Origin: Phycisphaerales bacterium
GTDB taxonomy: Bacteria > Planctomycetota > Phycisphaerae > Phycisphaerales > SM1A02
Length of the DNA stretch: 48,046 nt
Reading direction: 5' to 3'
Assembly (NCBI GenBank): GCA_030748455.1
Contig: JASMLY010000007.1
Location: forward strand, 1 to 48,046
Part shown: positions 1-7,793 of the stretch, one piece after another
How positions within the stretch are numbered: position 1 is the stretch's first letter
Layout: the number at the start of each line of letters is the position of its first letter
Program-made: the position numbers and the translations under genes
The notes under the pieces: model-generated
Told to the model about the DNA's origin: nothing
What the model saw: only the letters and a program-made list of their open reading frames with translations
Databases searched by the model: none

Positions 1-606
1 GATACTTTTTCTGTCCCAGAAATTACTGATGAGCAAAATGTCGAAGAGGAATTGAACGTTCTCACGTTGGCGGAACTTGAAGATGCGTGGACTTTGATCT
101 CAAAAGAACCGGTCATGGGTGCTGAACTTGCCCCACTCCATGATCTCTACGGCCAACTGTTAGAAGAAAATGTTGGCGATATTGTGGTTGAACGAATTGC
201 AGCAGGCCGCATGAAGCAACTCGATGTATGGAAACAACTTCAGTTTCAAACCGACAGAATTGCTTCTCTTCGGGAGAAACTTGGCGCGAAATCTGGTGAC
301 GTGGAAGAGTTTGTTGCTGTCATGAACACTTTTGGTGAATATACCGTTGTGGGAAAGATAGCCCTTTCAAACACGTTTAATGGCAAAATTCGACCCCTGA
401 TGTTTCGCATTCAAAATAGTTCGGGCAGAACTATGGGGTATGTACCGGCAAATCCTGATTGGGATTTCTCTTCAATGATTGGCCAAGTCGTAGGCGTCAA
501 CGGAGTAATGAACTGGGACCCATCATGGAGAGTACATGTTGTGGATGTCAAAGGGTTTGATCTTCTTGCACCCACTACCGCTGAAGTCGAGAGTGATATA
601 CAATAA
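1..606 (+). CDS. C-terminal part of an unknown protein, SH3-like end (5' truncated)
   Basis: The frame is open from the first base of the window, so only the last 201 residues are visible and the true start lies upstream. The visible part has an acidic helical stretch (about residues 15-95), then a beta-rich stretch that reads GEYTVVGKIALS and later MGYVPANPDWDFSSMIGQVV, which resembles a bacterial SH3-type barrel near the C-terminus. No catalytic motif is seen. A TTG at 52 is a possible internal start but there is no reason to prefer it over read-through from outside. Function is not recognised. It is followed by a hairpin (617-651) and tRNA-Ala. Confidence 0.7.
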   Translation, partial: DTFSVPEITDEQNVEEELNVLTLAELEDAWTLISKEPVMGAELAPLHDLYGQLLEENVGDIVVERIAAGRMKQLDVWKQLQFQTDRIASLREKLGAKSGDVEEFVAVMNTFGEYTVVGKIALSNTFNGKIRPLMFRIQNSSGRTMGYVPANPDWDFSSMIGQVVGVNGVMNWDPSWRVHVVDVKGFDLLAPTTAEVESDIQ

Positions 607-616
607 GCAATCGCTT

Positions 617-651
617 GGGAAGCATCCTGTAGACTCCCGTAGGATGTTCCC
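617..651 (+). terminator. Hairpin after the first gene, terminator-like
   Basis: GGGAAGCATCCT (617-628) pairs with AGGATGTTCCC (641-651) with a single bulged G and a 12-base loop. It sits 10 bases after the stop codon of the first gene and before tRNA-Ala. There is no immediate run of T, only a T-run at 665-671, so intrinsic termination is uncertain; it may instead be a processing or stabilising structure. Confidence 0.45.
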
Positions 652-679
652 TTGCCCTCCGGCTCTTTTTTGGGCCACT

Positions 680-752
680 GGGGCATTAGCTCAATTGGGA
701 GAGCGCTGCCTTTGCAAGGCAGAGGTTATCGGTTCGAGCCCGATATGCTCCA
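680..752 (+). tRNA. tRNA-Ala (anticodon TGC)
   Basis: A full cloverleaf can be drawn. The acceptor strand GGGGCAT (680-686) pairs with ATGCTCC (745-751). The D-arm contains TTAGCTCAATTGGGAGAGC. The anticodon stem CTGCC/GGCAG encloses the loop TTTGCAA with anticodon TGC. The T-loop is TTCGAGC and the discriminator is A752. The 3' CCA is not encoded and must be added by the CCA enzyme. The gene ends one base before the stop codon of the convergent rsmJ gene. Confidence 0.96.
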
Positions 753-753
753 T

Positions 754-1536
754 TTAGAAACGACCCTCTTGGGTCGTTTTTTTTCTTGTTGGTTTATACA
801 CTTCGTAGCGAACTTGTTTCCCTTTGTGGACAGACACTGGTTGGTCTTGCATGGGCGGGGCGTAGTTTGGTCTTTTTACAACAACCCTGTTAAGTTGCAT
901 TTGCATTGCCTTTCTAAACAACTCGGTTGCGTCTTCGTCTTTACCAACAATATGACTTAGAATCTGTATGTGCCCTGGGGGAAGTGCTGATTTTTTTCTC
1001 TTGTCAGGAAACATCGGATCGAGGAACACTACGTCTACATTCTCTAGGTGATCAAGTATTTGTTTTGATTCACCCTCGACAACTTTTAATCTCCCTCCAA
1101 TTGCGGACCACAATTCCACATCTTCTTCTGCCCTTCTCAATGCATCTCGAAGTAGTACAGAAACCAATGGAGACCGCTCTATTGCTGTGACGTGATACCC
1201 TGAAAGCGCTAGTATCGCTGCGTCTTTACAAAAGCCAGCAGTCACATCAACAACGCTTGTGTTCTGTGCTCCAATCGCTTTAGAGAGGGGTTGTTTTTTT
1301 GATAAGTTTCCTGAGCCAAGCCTGCGGTCTATGGCGGAGAAGTTGACCCAATATCCATTGCCTAATTTTGCATCGGGTCGCCTTAGTTCTGTGTGTGTGT
1401 CAAGAAATGATAAATACAGTGGTTTTGAGTTGGGAAGCACTTTTGGTAGTTTGTTTGCGATTTGATCCGCTTCAGCTACTCGAACTGGATCTGTTGTCTT
1501 TAGATCTATTTCAATATGTATTGATTGGTTTTGCAT
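754..1536 (-). CDS. rsmJ: 16S rRNA (guanine1516-N2)-methyltransferase RsmJ
   Basis: Encodes a 260-aa Rossmann-fold methyltransferase that in the known family methylates G1516 of 16S rRNA. Family motifs are visible in order: the SAM-binding VVDVTAGFCKDAAILA (from residue 95), the acidic loop VTAIERSPLVSVLLRDAL, the catalytic-region VVFLDPMFPDKRKKSALPP, and the C-terminal RVVVKRPNYAPP. The length and motif spacing match the roughly 250-aa E. coli protein when the ATG at 1536 is used. A longer reading frame to 1641 exists but would overlap the divergent peptidase gene and adds no family sequence. A TACCCT box lies 7 bases before this ATG. The C-terminal codons double as the tRNA-Ala terminator. 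Confidence 0.9.
   Translation of the reverse strand: MQNQSIHIEIDLKTTDPVRVAEADQIANKLPKVLPNSKPLYLSFLDTHTELRRPDAKLGNGYWVNFSAIDRRLGSGNLSKKQPLSKAIGAQNTSVVDVTAGFCKDAAILALSGYHVTAIERSPLVSVLLRDALRRAEEDVELWSAIGGRLKVVEGESKQILDHLENVDVVFLDPMFPDKRKKSALPPGHIQILSHIVGKDEDATELFRKAMQMQLNRVVVKRPNYAPPMQDQPVSVHKGKQVRYEVYKPTRKKTTQEGRF
758..785 (+). terminator. Intrinsic terminator of tRNA-Ala, inside the rsmJ coding end
   Basis: AAACGACCC (758-766) pairs perfectly with GGGTCGTTT (771-779) around the loop TCTT, followed by a T-run. Read on the other strand the same bases encode the last residues of RsmJ (KKTTQEGRF), so the terminator of the tRNA is built into a protein-coding end. Confidence 0.85.
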
Positions 1537-1543
1537 TGGAATT

Positions 1544-1549
1544 AGGGTA
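1544..1549 (-). promoter_or_regulatory. Possible -10 box of rsmJ, leaderless type
   Basis: On the minus strand the box reads TACCCT and ends 7 bases before the ATG at 1536. No Shine-Dalgarno is seen. A -35 element is not clear. Confidence 0.35.
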
Positions 1550-1629
1550 TTTGCTACACTGCTCAACTTACTATCTAGGCTTGTCCTCTGCACACAATAA
1601 CGGCAACTGAAAAGTTGGAGTACCTTCTT

Positions 1630-3384
1630 ATGAAAAGACATGTAACGCGATTTTTATTATTAACAACGGCCTTCTTGTTTGTACAGAGCGCTAAGGCACA
1701 GCAAGTTTCTCCAGACATTTTTATTCTCGATAACGGAATGAAGTTTATTCTGTTGCCGAGAACCGCTGAACCCAACAGTGTTGCGGCTGGGTGGGTTGCG
1801 AAAGTTGGGTCAGTCAATGAGCGACCCGGAATTACGGGTTTAAGCCATTATTTCGAACACTTAATGTTTAAGGGAACAGACACTATTGGAACAAGTGATG
1901 CTGAAAGAGATTCTGCGTTTACTGAAAAAGAAAGTGAACTAAGAAATCAAATGCTCCACATTGTGTGGGGAGAACAATACGACCGTTTCAAACGTGGAGA
2001 GATTGACGACCCGTGGGACGAACAGTATGACACACCACAACTCTCCGCTCTTCGAAAAGAACTTATTGAAACAATGAACGAACACAGGTCTGTCATCGTG
2101 AAGGATGAGTTTTCTTCTGTGTACCAGAAGGCTGGCGCTGTTGGAATGAACGCGTTCACATCTGAGGACATCACTTTTTATATCAACGGTTTACCTGCAA
2201 ACAAAATCGAACTTTGGTGCTGGATGGAGTCTGATCGTCTTCAAAACAGTGTCTTTAGGGAGTTTTTTTCCGAACGAGATGTTGTGCATGAAGAGCGTCG
2301 AATGCGCACCGAAGCCTCGCCAACTGGTGAGTTTGATGAACAATTTAATTCTATGTTTTGGCAAGCTTCTCCATATTCATGGCCAGTGATTGGCTGGCCT
2401 AGTGACCTCAATAGCTATACCCTTGATGAAGCAAAAAGATATTTTGACATTTATTACCGACCAAACAATCTTATTGGTGTGCTTGTCGGGGATTTTGATC
2501 TAGATAAAACAAAGGGCTTGATACAACAATATTTTGGTCGACTTGAGCGAGGAACAACACCACCGCCGCCTGTTCCAACAATTGAACCAAGGCAAAAGGC
2601 TCCACAGCGACTTGTTGGTGAGGTGGATGCACAATCTCAAGTTGAGGTTCGGTACCACGCCGTTCCGTTTGGGCACAAAGATGCGTATGCGCTTGAAGTA
2701 CTCTCCGCAGTTTTAAACGGAAGGACTGGTCGATTGTTTAAAAACATGGTTGAGGGTGAAGAAATCGCCGCAGATGCCGGCGTACGCTTTGATGGTAAAA
2801 AATATGCAGGTGCTTTCTCTTTCTACGCAACAGTGAAAGGTGACACTGAGCCCGAAGAACTCGAACGCGCTTGGTACGTTGAGTTAGAACGCTTAAAGAA
2901 TGAGCCCGTCTCTGACAGAGAATTACAAAAAGTAAAAAACAACATTGTTGCGGATCAATACAGGGGCTTGCAAAGTAACTTTTACCTCATGATTCAGCTT
3001 GGTTTTTTTGAAATGTTTGGGAATTGGGATTACATTAATACGGCAGCAGGTGATTTGTTAGACGTTACAAAAGAGGATATTTTGTCCGTTGCAAATAAGT
3101 ATTTTGATCTCACCAACTCTTCTGTGGCTGTGTATCGACGATCAGTAGATGCTGAGCCCATCGACGAAGAACTGTTAGAGTTTTCTCCACAACAATTGGC
3201 AATAATTAAACAGGCTCTCGGTGAACTTGAAAGTGTTCCTGTGGAAGAACTAGCGCCTGCTCTTGCCGATATGAGAACTCAGGCGGCACAAGTGCCGCCT
3301 GAATTTAAGCCCGTCTTTGAGTACTTGCTCAAAAAACTTGAAGATCGGGTAAACGAAACATTGAACGAGGAATCAAACGAATGA
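1630..3384 (+). CDS. M16 family zinc metallopeptidase, active subunit, secreted
   Basis: A 584-aa pitrilysin/insulinase-type peptidase. The ATG at 1630 gives a good Sec signal peptide (MKRHVTRF, a hydrophobic core, then a cleavage-like SAKAQQ at about residue 20-25); a GGAG lies 14 bases upstream. The inverted zinc motif HYFEH is at residues 73-77 and the third ligand is probably E222 in VVHEERRM. Between them is a helical insertion (about residues 90-150) rich in charged residues, which is common in one branch of bacterial M16 proteins. A second M16 domain follows (about 300-520). The next gene overlaps it by ATGA and encodes a zinc-less paralogue, so the two probably form a heterodimer in the periplasm. 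The substrate is unknown. Confidence 0.9.
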   Translation: MKRHVTRFLLLTTAFLFVQSAKAQQVSPDIFILDNGMKFILLPRTAEPNSVAAGWVAKVGSVNERPGITGLSHYFEHLMFKGTDTIGTSDAERDSAFTEKESELRNQMLHIVWGEQYDRFKRGEIDDPWDEQYDTPQLSALRKELIETMNEHRSVIVKDEFSSVYQKAGAVGMNAFTSEDITFYINGLPANKIELWCWMESDRLQNSVFREFFSERDVVHEERRMRTEASPTGEFDEQFNSMFWQASPYSWPVIGWPSDLNSYTLDEAKRYFDIYYRPNNLIGVLVGDFDLDKTKGLIQQYFGRLERGTTPPPPVPTIEPRQKAPQRLVGEVDAQSQVEVRYHAVPFGHKDAYALEVLSAVLNGRTGRLFKNMVEGEEIAADAGVRFDGKKYAGAFSFYATVKGDTEPEELERAWYVELERLKNEPVSDRELQKVKNNIVADQYRGLQSNFYLMIQLGFFEMFGNWDYINTAAGDLLDVTKEDILSVANKYFDLTNSSVAVYRRSVDAEPIDEELLEFSPQQLAIIKQALGELESVPVEELAPALADMRTQAAQVPPEFKPVFEYLLKKLEDRVNETLNEESNE

Positions 3385-4826
3385 TACTAACAACAATATT
3401 ATTGACTGCAATTTGTAGCATTCCGGATCACCCTAACGAGATCGAGTTTGCTCAATATCTGTTTTCTCCTCCTTCACCAACCGAATATCGGCACGAGTTA
3501 TCTAATGGAATTCCTGTATATCTCGCCCAAGATACAGAATTACCACTCGTTGACATATCTCTCATATTCAGGGGTGGTCCTTATCTTGAATCAAGCGACA
3601 AAGTTGGTCTCGTGTCAATGATGAGAAAACTTGTTCGAAATGGTGGAACAACATCGCTATCTGCTGAAGAATTAGATGAGCAGTTTGAGTTTTTAGCAGC
3701 AGGTGTAACAGTTGGGGGTTCTGGTGAAACAACAAGTGCTTCCTTAAACAGTCTTTCTTCTAATTTTGATGAAAGTTTGTCCCTGTTTTTAGATATGGTT
3801 AAAAATCCAGGTTTTCAACAATCGAGAATTGATTTAAGCAAAGACACTGTCATTGAAGGGCTTAAACAGAGAAACGACCACCCTTCTACTATTTTGAAGC
3901 GAGAGTCTTCGAACGTGTTATATGGTGATTCCTATAAAGGTCGATCAACTACGGATCAAATGGTTGAGTCTTTTACACGAAACGATTTTCTCTCAATGCA
4001 TCGCCGCATTATGAACCCCTCTAACCTCATCATTGCTGTGAGTGGGGATTTTGAAACAGAGTCAATGCTTTCCTTGTTGGAAAAAGCGTTTGGGGATTGG
4101 GAGTTTGGAGAGGTTGTGACCACACCCCCCGATGTTGTTTCTGAGTTTACACCTGGTATTTATTACGTGGATCAAGATGTTTCTCAGGGTGGAGTACGCT
4201 TGGGGTTGCGCTCGCTCAGGTTGGGTGATCCTGATGTTGAAGCAGCGACAATCATGAACTACATATTGGGTGGAGGTGGATTTAGTAGCAGAATTACACA
4301 AACTGTTCGATCTGATGAGGGGCTTGCCTATAGTGCTGGTTCTTATTTTTCACCCGGAGTGTATATGGATGGTGTTTGGGGTGCTGGGTATGAGTCAAAA
4401 AACAAAACAGTAGCACTTGCTGCGGCGCTCATATTTAATGAAGTTGACACAATTAAAAATGAACTGGTTTCCAAAGAAGATATTGAATTAGCAAAAAGTG
4501 CGCTTGTTGAACAATTCCCATCTATATTTCAGTCGAAAGCTCAGACAATAGGCGTGTTTGTTAACGATGAACTCATTGGAAGACGTCCTGATTATTGGTC
4601 AACATATACGCAAAAAATAAACTCCATAACACCAGAAGACGTCAAGCGTGTTGCCAATAGAATTTTAAACGAGAATGAAATGGCGCTTGTTATTGTTGGA
4701 GATTGGAAAAGTATTTCAGAGGGTACTGAACGTGCGAACGTTGAACAAATTCAACAGATCATCGATGGCCCCGTTGTTGAGCTTCCTATTAGAAACCCGT
4801 TAACGCTTGAACCATTGACTGAATAG
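3381..4826 (+). CDS. M16 family peptidase-like protein, inactive partner subunit
   Basis: A 481-aa M16 paralogue starting in an ATGA overlap with the preceding gene, so translation is coupled. The N-terminus is hydrophobic (MILTTILLTAICSI), consistent with export. Where the active subunit has HxxEH this protein reads VSMMRKLV, so the zinc ligands are missing. The C-terminal part keeps the conserved VRSDEGLAYSAGSYF segment that in two-subunit M16 proteases carries the R/Y pair binding the substrate. By analogy with known active/inactive M16 pairs it is the non-catalytic half of a periplasmic heterodimer. This role is inferred from motif loss and coupling. Confidence 0.88.
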   Translation: MILTTILLTAICSIPDHPNEIEFAQYLFSPPSPTEYRHELSNGIPVYLAQDTELPLVDISLIFRGGPYLESSDKVGLVSMMRKLVRNGGTTSLSAEELDEQFEFLAAGVTVGGSGETTSASLNSLSSNFDESLSLFLDMVKNPGFQQSRIDLSKDTVIEGLKQRNDHPSTILKRESSNVLYGDSYKGRSTTDQMVESFTRNDFLSMHRRIMNPSNLIIAVSGDFETESMLSLLEKAFGDWEFGEVVTTPPDVVSEFTPGIYYVDQDVSQGGVRLGLRSLRLGDPDVEAATIMNYILGGGGFSSRITQTVRSDEGLAYSAGSYFSPGVYMDGVWGAGYESKNKTVALAAALIFNEVDTIKNELVSKEDIELAKSALVEQFPSIFQSKAQTIGVFVNDELIGRRPDYWSTYTQKINSITPEDVKRVANRILNENEMALVIVGDWKSISEGTERANVEQIQQIIDGPVVELPIRNPLTLEPLTE

Positions 4827-4839
4827 GGTATGAAACACG

Positions 4840-5655
4840 ATGGCTAGACCAGTAAAACCCGGCTGGATAACTGCAAAAACCGCAGATACAAACGAATTGT
4901 ATGAGCGGTCTGTTCAGTGCCCTGAGTCTGAGGTGGAATTAATTTATCAGGCGTGGAATGAACTGAGAGATCGAAAACCATTAGTTGTTCGAGAAGATTT
5001 TTGTGGAACATCCGCTGTTGCAAGAGAATGGGTAAAACATGATCCCAACAATAGGGTCGTTGGGGTTGATCTTGACCCAGAAGTTCTCGCCTGGGCGAAC
5101 AAAAAAATTGGTGAAGAACTCACGAGCGAGCAGGCCTCTAGAGTACGCCTAGTTGAGAATGATGTGTTTACAGTTGATCTTCCAAAAGTTGATTGCACGC
5201 TCGCAATGAATTTTAGTTACTACGGTTTTAAAAAGCGAGAAATGTTGTTGAAATATTTCAAGAGTGTGCGAGAAGGCCTTTTGGATGATGGCATATTTCT
5301 TTTGGATGCATATGGCGGAAGTGATTCGTTTGTAGAAATGGACGAAGAAAGAGATTTAGATGGATTCACGTATGTTTGGGACCAACACCTTGTTAACCCA
5401 ATCACGGGCGACGTTGTCAACCATATTCATTTCGAGTTTCCCGATGGATCAAAAATTAAAAACGCATTTACATATGAATGGCGGTTTTGGACTCTACCTG
5501 AAATTCAAGATGTTTTGGTAGACGCTGGATTTAACCGAGTGGTTGTGTATTGGGAGGGAACCGACGAAGATGGTGACGGGAACGGTGTTTGGAAGATTGA
5601 TGATCGTGGTGAAGCGTGTGCAGGATGGGTTGCATATATTGCGGCATTAAAATAA
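4840..5655 (+). CDS. Class I SAM-dependent methyltransferase
   Basis: A 271-aa protein with a Rossmann methyltransferase core. Motif I is degenerate but recognisable as VVREDFCGTSAVAREWV (about residues 48-64), followed by the acidic strand end VVGVDLDPEVLAWA and the motif IV-like region CTLAMNFSYYGFKKREMLLKY. The C-terminal half is beta-rich (FTYVWDQHLVNPITGDVVNH) and may hold the substrate lid. The gene begins 13 bases after the M16 pair and is followed 6 bases later by the polyprenyl synthase, so it probably belongs to the same operon. The methyl acceptor cannot be told from sequence; a small-molecule substrate is likely. Confidence 0.8.
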   Translation: MARPVKPGWITAKTADTNELYERSVQCPESEVELIYQAWNELRDRKPLVVREDFCGTSAVAREWVKHDPNNRVVGVDLDPEVLAWANKKIGEELTSEQASRVRLVENDVFTVDLPKVDCTLAMNFSYYGFKKREMLLKYFKSVREGLLDDGIFLLDAYGGSDSFVEMDEERDLDGFTYVWDQHLVNPITGDVVNHIHFEFPDGSKIKNAFTYEWRFWTLPEIQDVLVDAGFNRVVVYWEGTDEDGDGNGVWKIDDRGEACAGWVAYIAALK

Positions 5656-5661
5656 GAACGA

Positions 5662-6645
5662 ATGAATTCACTCATTGACATGTCTTCTGATGTAGGTGTT
5701 TGGCTCTCAAACGAGTTGTCTTCTGTTAGTGATTTACTTGACCAACATTTAGAAAGCCGGCACGAAGCCGTGAATGATGTGTGTAGACATATTTCTCGGT
5801 ATCGAGGAAAAATGTTACGCCCCTCACTTGTATTGTTATCTTGGAAGGCTGTAAAAGAAGGTAGTGATCTACCCGAGTCGCTTCATTGTGCTGCTGCTGT
5901 AGTAGAGTTGATTCACCTTGCAACGCTTGTTCATGATGACGTGTTAGACGAAGCGGAGATTCGTCGCGGTGGACAGACGATCAACTCGCTGTGGGGAAAT
6001 GAGGGGGCTGTAATGTTGGGTGATTATTTGCTCTCTAGCGCGTTTCATCTTTGCTCAACGGCCAGATGCCCAGATTTAAATATTTTACTTGGAGAAGTTA
6101 CAAATACACTCTGTGCTGGCGAGTTGGTACAACTCTATCACCGCAATGATGTCAAACTTACACTACAAGAGTATTACCAGATTATTCACGACAAAACCGC
6201 CTCGCTTATTTCTGCTTCTTGCAAAATTGGTGGGATTATTGGAGATGGTACTGAGCAGGTCGTTCATTCACTCGGTGTGTACGGAGAATCTATTGGCACG
6301 GCTTTTCAGATTCGCGATGATTTGATTGATATTCTCTCAGACGAGGGAGCTGCTGGAAAACCAACAGGAAGAGATGTTGCAAAAGGAAAGATGACATTAC
6401 CAGCAATTTTGATGCTTAAAAACAATCCAGATTGTTTTGATCAACTTGCGAAAATTGTAAAAGATGACAACCCGTTTGAACTTAAAAAAATGTTAATCGA
6501 AACCTCCTCCATTGAACAGGCGGAGGTTGTCATTCAAAATCTTGTAAACAAGGCTGTTGACTCTGTTGGGTCATTTTCTGAAACACCTTCTCGTAGGCTT
6601 CTTGTGACTTTAGCCCAACAACTTACAAAACCAATTACCTGTTAA
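5662..6645 (+). CDS. Trans-polyprenyl diphosphate synthase
   Basis: A 327-aa isoprenyl chain-elongation enzyme that condenses isopentenyl diphosphate onto an allylic primer, probably making the C30-C50 side chain of a quinone. Both aspartate-rich motifs are present: DDVLD at residues 92-96 and DDLID at 219-223, with the basic KPTGRDVAKGKMTLP segment after the second. The RGKMLRPSLVLLSW segment near residue 48 matches the substrate-binding start of the family. The residues before the first motif (ELIHLATLV) lack obvious bulky aromatic blocks, consistent with a long-chain product such as octaprenyl (IspB-like). The exact chain length cannot be assigned. It is the last gene of the plus-strand run before the tRNA-like element. 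Confidence 0.88.
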   Translation: MNSLIDMSSDVGVWLSNELSSVSDLLDQHLESRHEAVNDVCRHISRYRGKMLRPSLVLLSWKAVKEGSDLPESLHCAAAVVELIHLATLVHDDVLDEAEIRRGGQTINSLWGNEGAVMLGDYLLSSAFHLCSTARCPDLNILLGEVTNTLCAGELVQLYHRNDVKLTLQEYYQIIHDKTASLISASCKIGGIIGDGTEQVVHSLGVYGESIGTAFQIRDDLIDILSDEGAAGKPTGRDVAKGKMTLPAILMLKNNPDCFDQLAKIVKDDNPFELKKMLIETSSIEQAEVVIQNLVNKAVDSVGSFSETPSRRLLVTLAQQLTKPITC

Positions 6646-6651
6646 TTCTGG

Positions 6652-6657
6652 TACTAT
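6652..6657 (+). promoter_or_regulatory. Possible extended -10 of the tRNA-like element
   Basis: TGG followed by TACTAT forms an extended -10 20 bases before the first paired base of the tRNA-like element. A -35 element is not evident. Confidence 0.35.
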
Positions 6658-6676
6658 TCTGTTTTTGGGGATACGC

Positions 6677-6741
6677 GTTCCGTGTACCTAGTGGTCTAGG
6701 TAGCTGTTTTGGTTTAAGGGGTTCGACTCCTCTGCGGAATT
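6677..6741 (+). pseudogene. tRNA-like element with a shortened anticodon arm (Gln/Glu-like)
   Basis: Most of a tRNA can be folded. The acceptor GTTCCGT (6677-6683) pairs with GCGGAAT (6734-6740) with wobble pairs at both ends. The D-arm is ACCT-AGTGGTCT-AGGT (6686-6701). The T-arm is AGGGG-TTCGACT-CCTCT (6717-6733), with a consensus T-loop. Only 14 bases (6703-6716) lie between position 26 and the T-arm, where about 21-22 are needed, so a five-pair anticodon stem and a variable loop cannot both form. These 14 bases contain TTTTGGT, the usual anticodon loop of tRNA-Gln(TTG), while the D-arm looks tRNA-Glu-like. A T-run follows. It may be a tRNA that lost about 8 bases, a tRNA-mimic small RNA, or a sequence error. 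Confidence 0.6.
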
Positions 6742-6785
6742 TTTTTGGTTAAGCGCTCTTCATTGGTGCTTTTGGAGTTTTCATC

Positions 6786-7706
6786 ATGTTGCCACGTCGC
6801 CCCTTCTCAAGTGGAAAGCTTGGATTTTTGTACGCGCCTCCCTATAGAGTTCAAGGCATTAGTGTTGCAGGTGAACAAACAGTCATACACATTCCTGAAC
6901 TTGATCTTGCTTTCGATATTGGTCTCTGTCCAAGACCCGCGCTCTCTGCAAATGTAGTCGCCATTACGCATGGTCATATGGATCATGTCGCTGGGCTACC
7001 CTATTATTTCAGTCAACGGCATTTTCAAAAAATGGGGACTGGCACCTGTGTTTGTCACAAAGATATTGCTGGTGCTATTCAAAACATGATGGCTGGATGG
7101 GCAGATCTTGAACACCAACATACACCCCACAAAATAGTGCCGCTTGGTCCTAACGAAGAGTACGAGATTAAACCCTCCATTACGCTTCGAGCGATCGAGG
7201 CTGATCATGGTGTCCCAGCACTATCGTACGCTGTTGTGGAGCACCGAAAAAAGTTGTTGGAAGACCTGAAAGAACTTCCTCAATCTACATTACGTGATCT
7301 AAAGGCTTCTGGAAAAGAAATCACAAAAACTCTTGAGATTCCTCTTGTCGCATTTACTGGGGACACTGAGATGGGCGACCACCTTTTTCGACCTGAGTTT
7401 GCAAAATCTCCTCTCGTCCTTGCAGAGTGTACTTTTTTTGAAGAAGACCACCGAACCCGTGCTTCGATCGGGAAACATCTACATATAGATGACATAGCCG
7501 AGCTCTTAACAATATGGAGTGCTGAGAATATTGTTCTTGTTCACTTAAGTAGAAGAACAACGATTGAACAGGCAAGAGCAGCGTTAGAAAAAAAGATTCA
7601 CAAAAGCGATCTGTCTCGTGTACATATTCTGATGGACCACAAAACAAATCGAGAGAGATTTGAAAAACAGGCAGAAGAAGAAACGCTCTGTTCTAAAGAC
7701 GCTTGA
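6786..7706 (+). CDS. MBL-fold hydrolase, RNase Z-like
   Basis: A 306-aa metallo-beta-lactamase fold protein. The zinc motif THGHMDH is at residues 61-67 and a later metal-ligand region reads VAFTGDTEMGDHLF, then VLVHLSRR near the C-terminus. The arrangement with SANVVAITHGHMDHVAGLPYYF resembles short RNase Z-type enzymes, which process tRNA 3' ends; that would suit an organism whose tRNA-Ala gene lacks an encoded CCA. A GGAG lies 8 bases before the ATG, so this gene has a normal ribosome site and a leader that probably includes the tRNA-like element. Another MBL hydrolase activity cannot be excluded. Confidence 0.78.
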   Translation: MLPRRPFSSGKLGFLYAPPYRVQGISVAGEQTVIHIPELDLAFDIGLCPRPALSANVVAITHGHMDHVAGLPYYFSQRHFQKMGTGTCVCHKDIAGAIQNMMAGWADLEHQHTPHKIVPLGPNEEYEIKPSITLRAIEADHGVPALSYAVVEHRKKLLEDLKELPQSTLRDLKASGKEITKTLEIPLVAFTGDTEMGDHLFRPEFAKSPLVLAECTFFEEDHRTRASIGKHLHIDDIAELLTIWSAENIVLVHLSRRTTIEQARAALEKKIHKSDLSRVHILMDHKTNRERFEKQAEEETLCSKDA

Positions 7707-7780
7707 CGAACAGCCTCTCTGTTTATACATTTACTTGCTTGAATTGGTTGTTCTGTTTTTTTCCCGACCCTCTATAGATT

Positions 7781-7786
7781 TATTGT
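7781..7786 (+). promoter_or_regulatory. Possible -10 box of dnaA
   Basis: TATTGT ends 7 bases before the dnaA ATG; an alternative, more canonical TATAGA at 7773-7778 would give a leader of about 8 bases. Neither option leaves room for a Shine-Dalgarno site, and none is seen in the T-rich stretch before the ATG. Confidence 0.35.
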
Positions 7787-7793
7787 TTTTTTT

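Noticed and set aside
1537..1641. N-terminal extension of RsmJ
   Set aside because: The added 35 residues are not in the family, overlap the divergent peptidase start, and the ATG at 1536 gives the family length.
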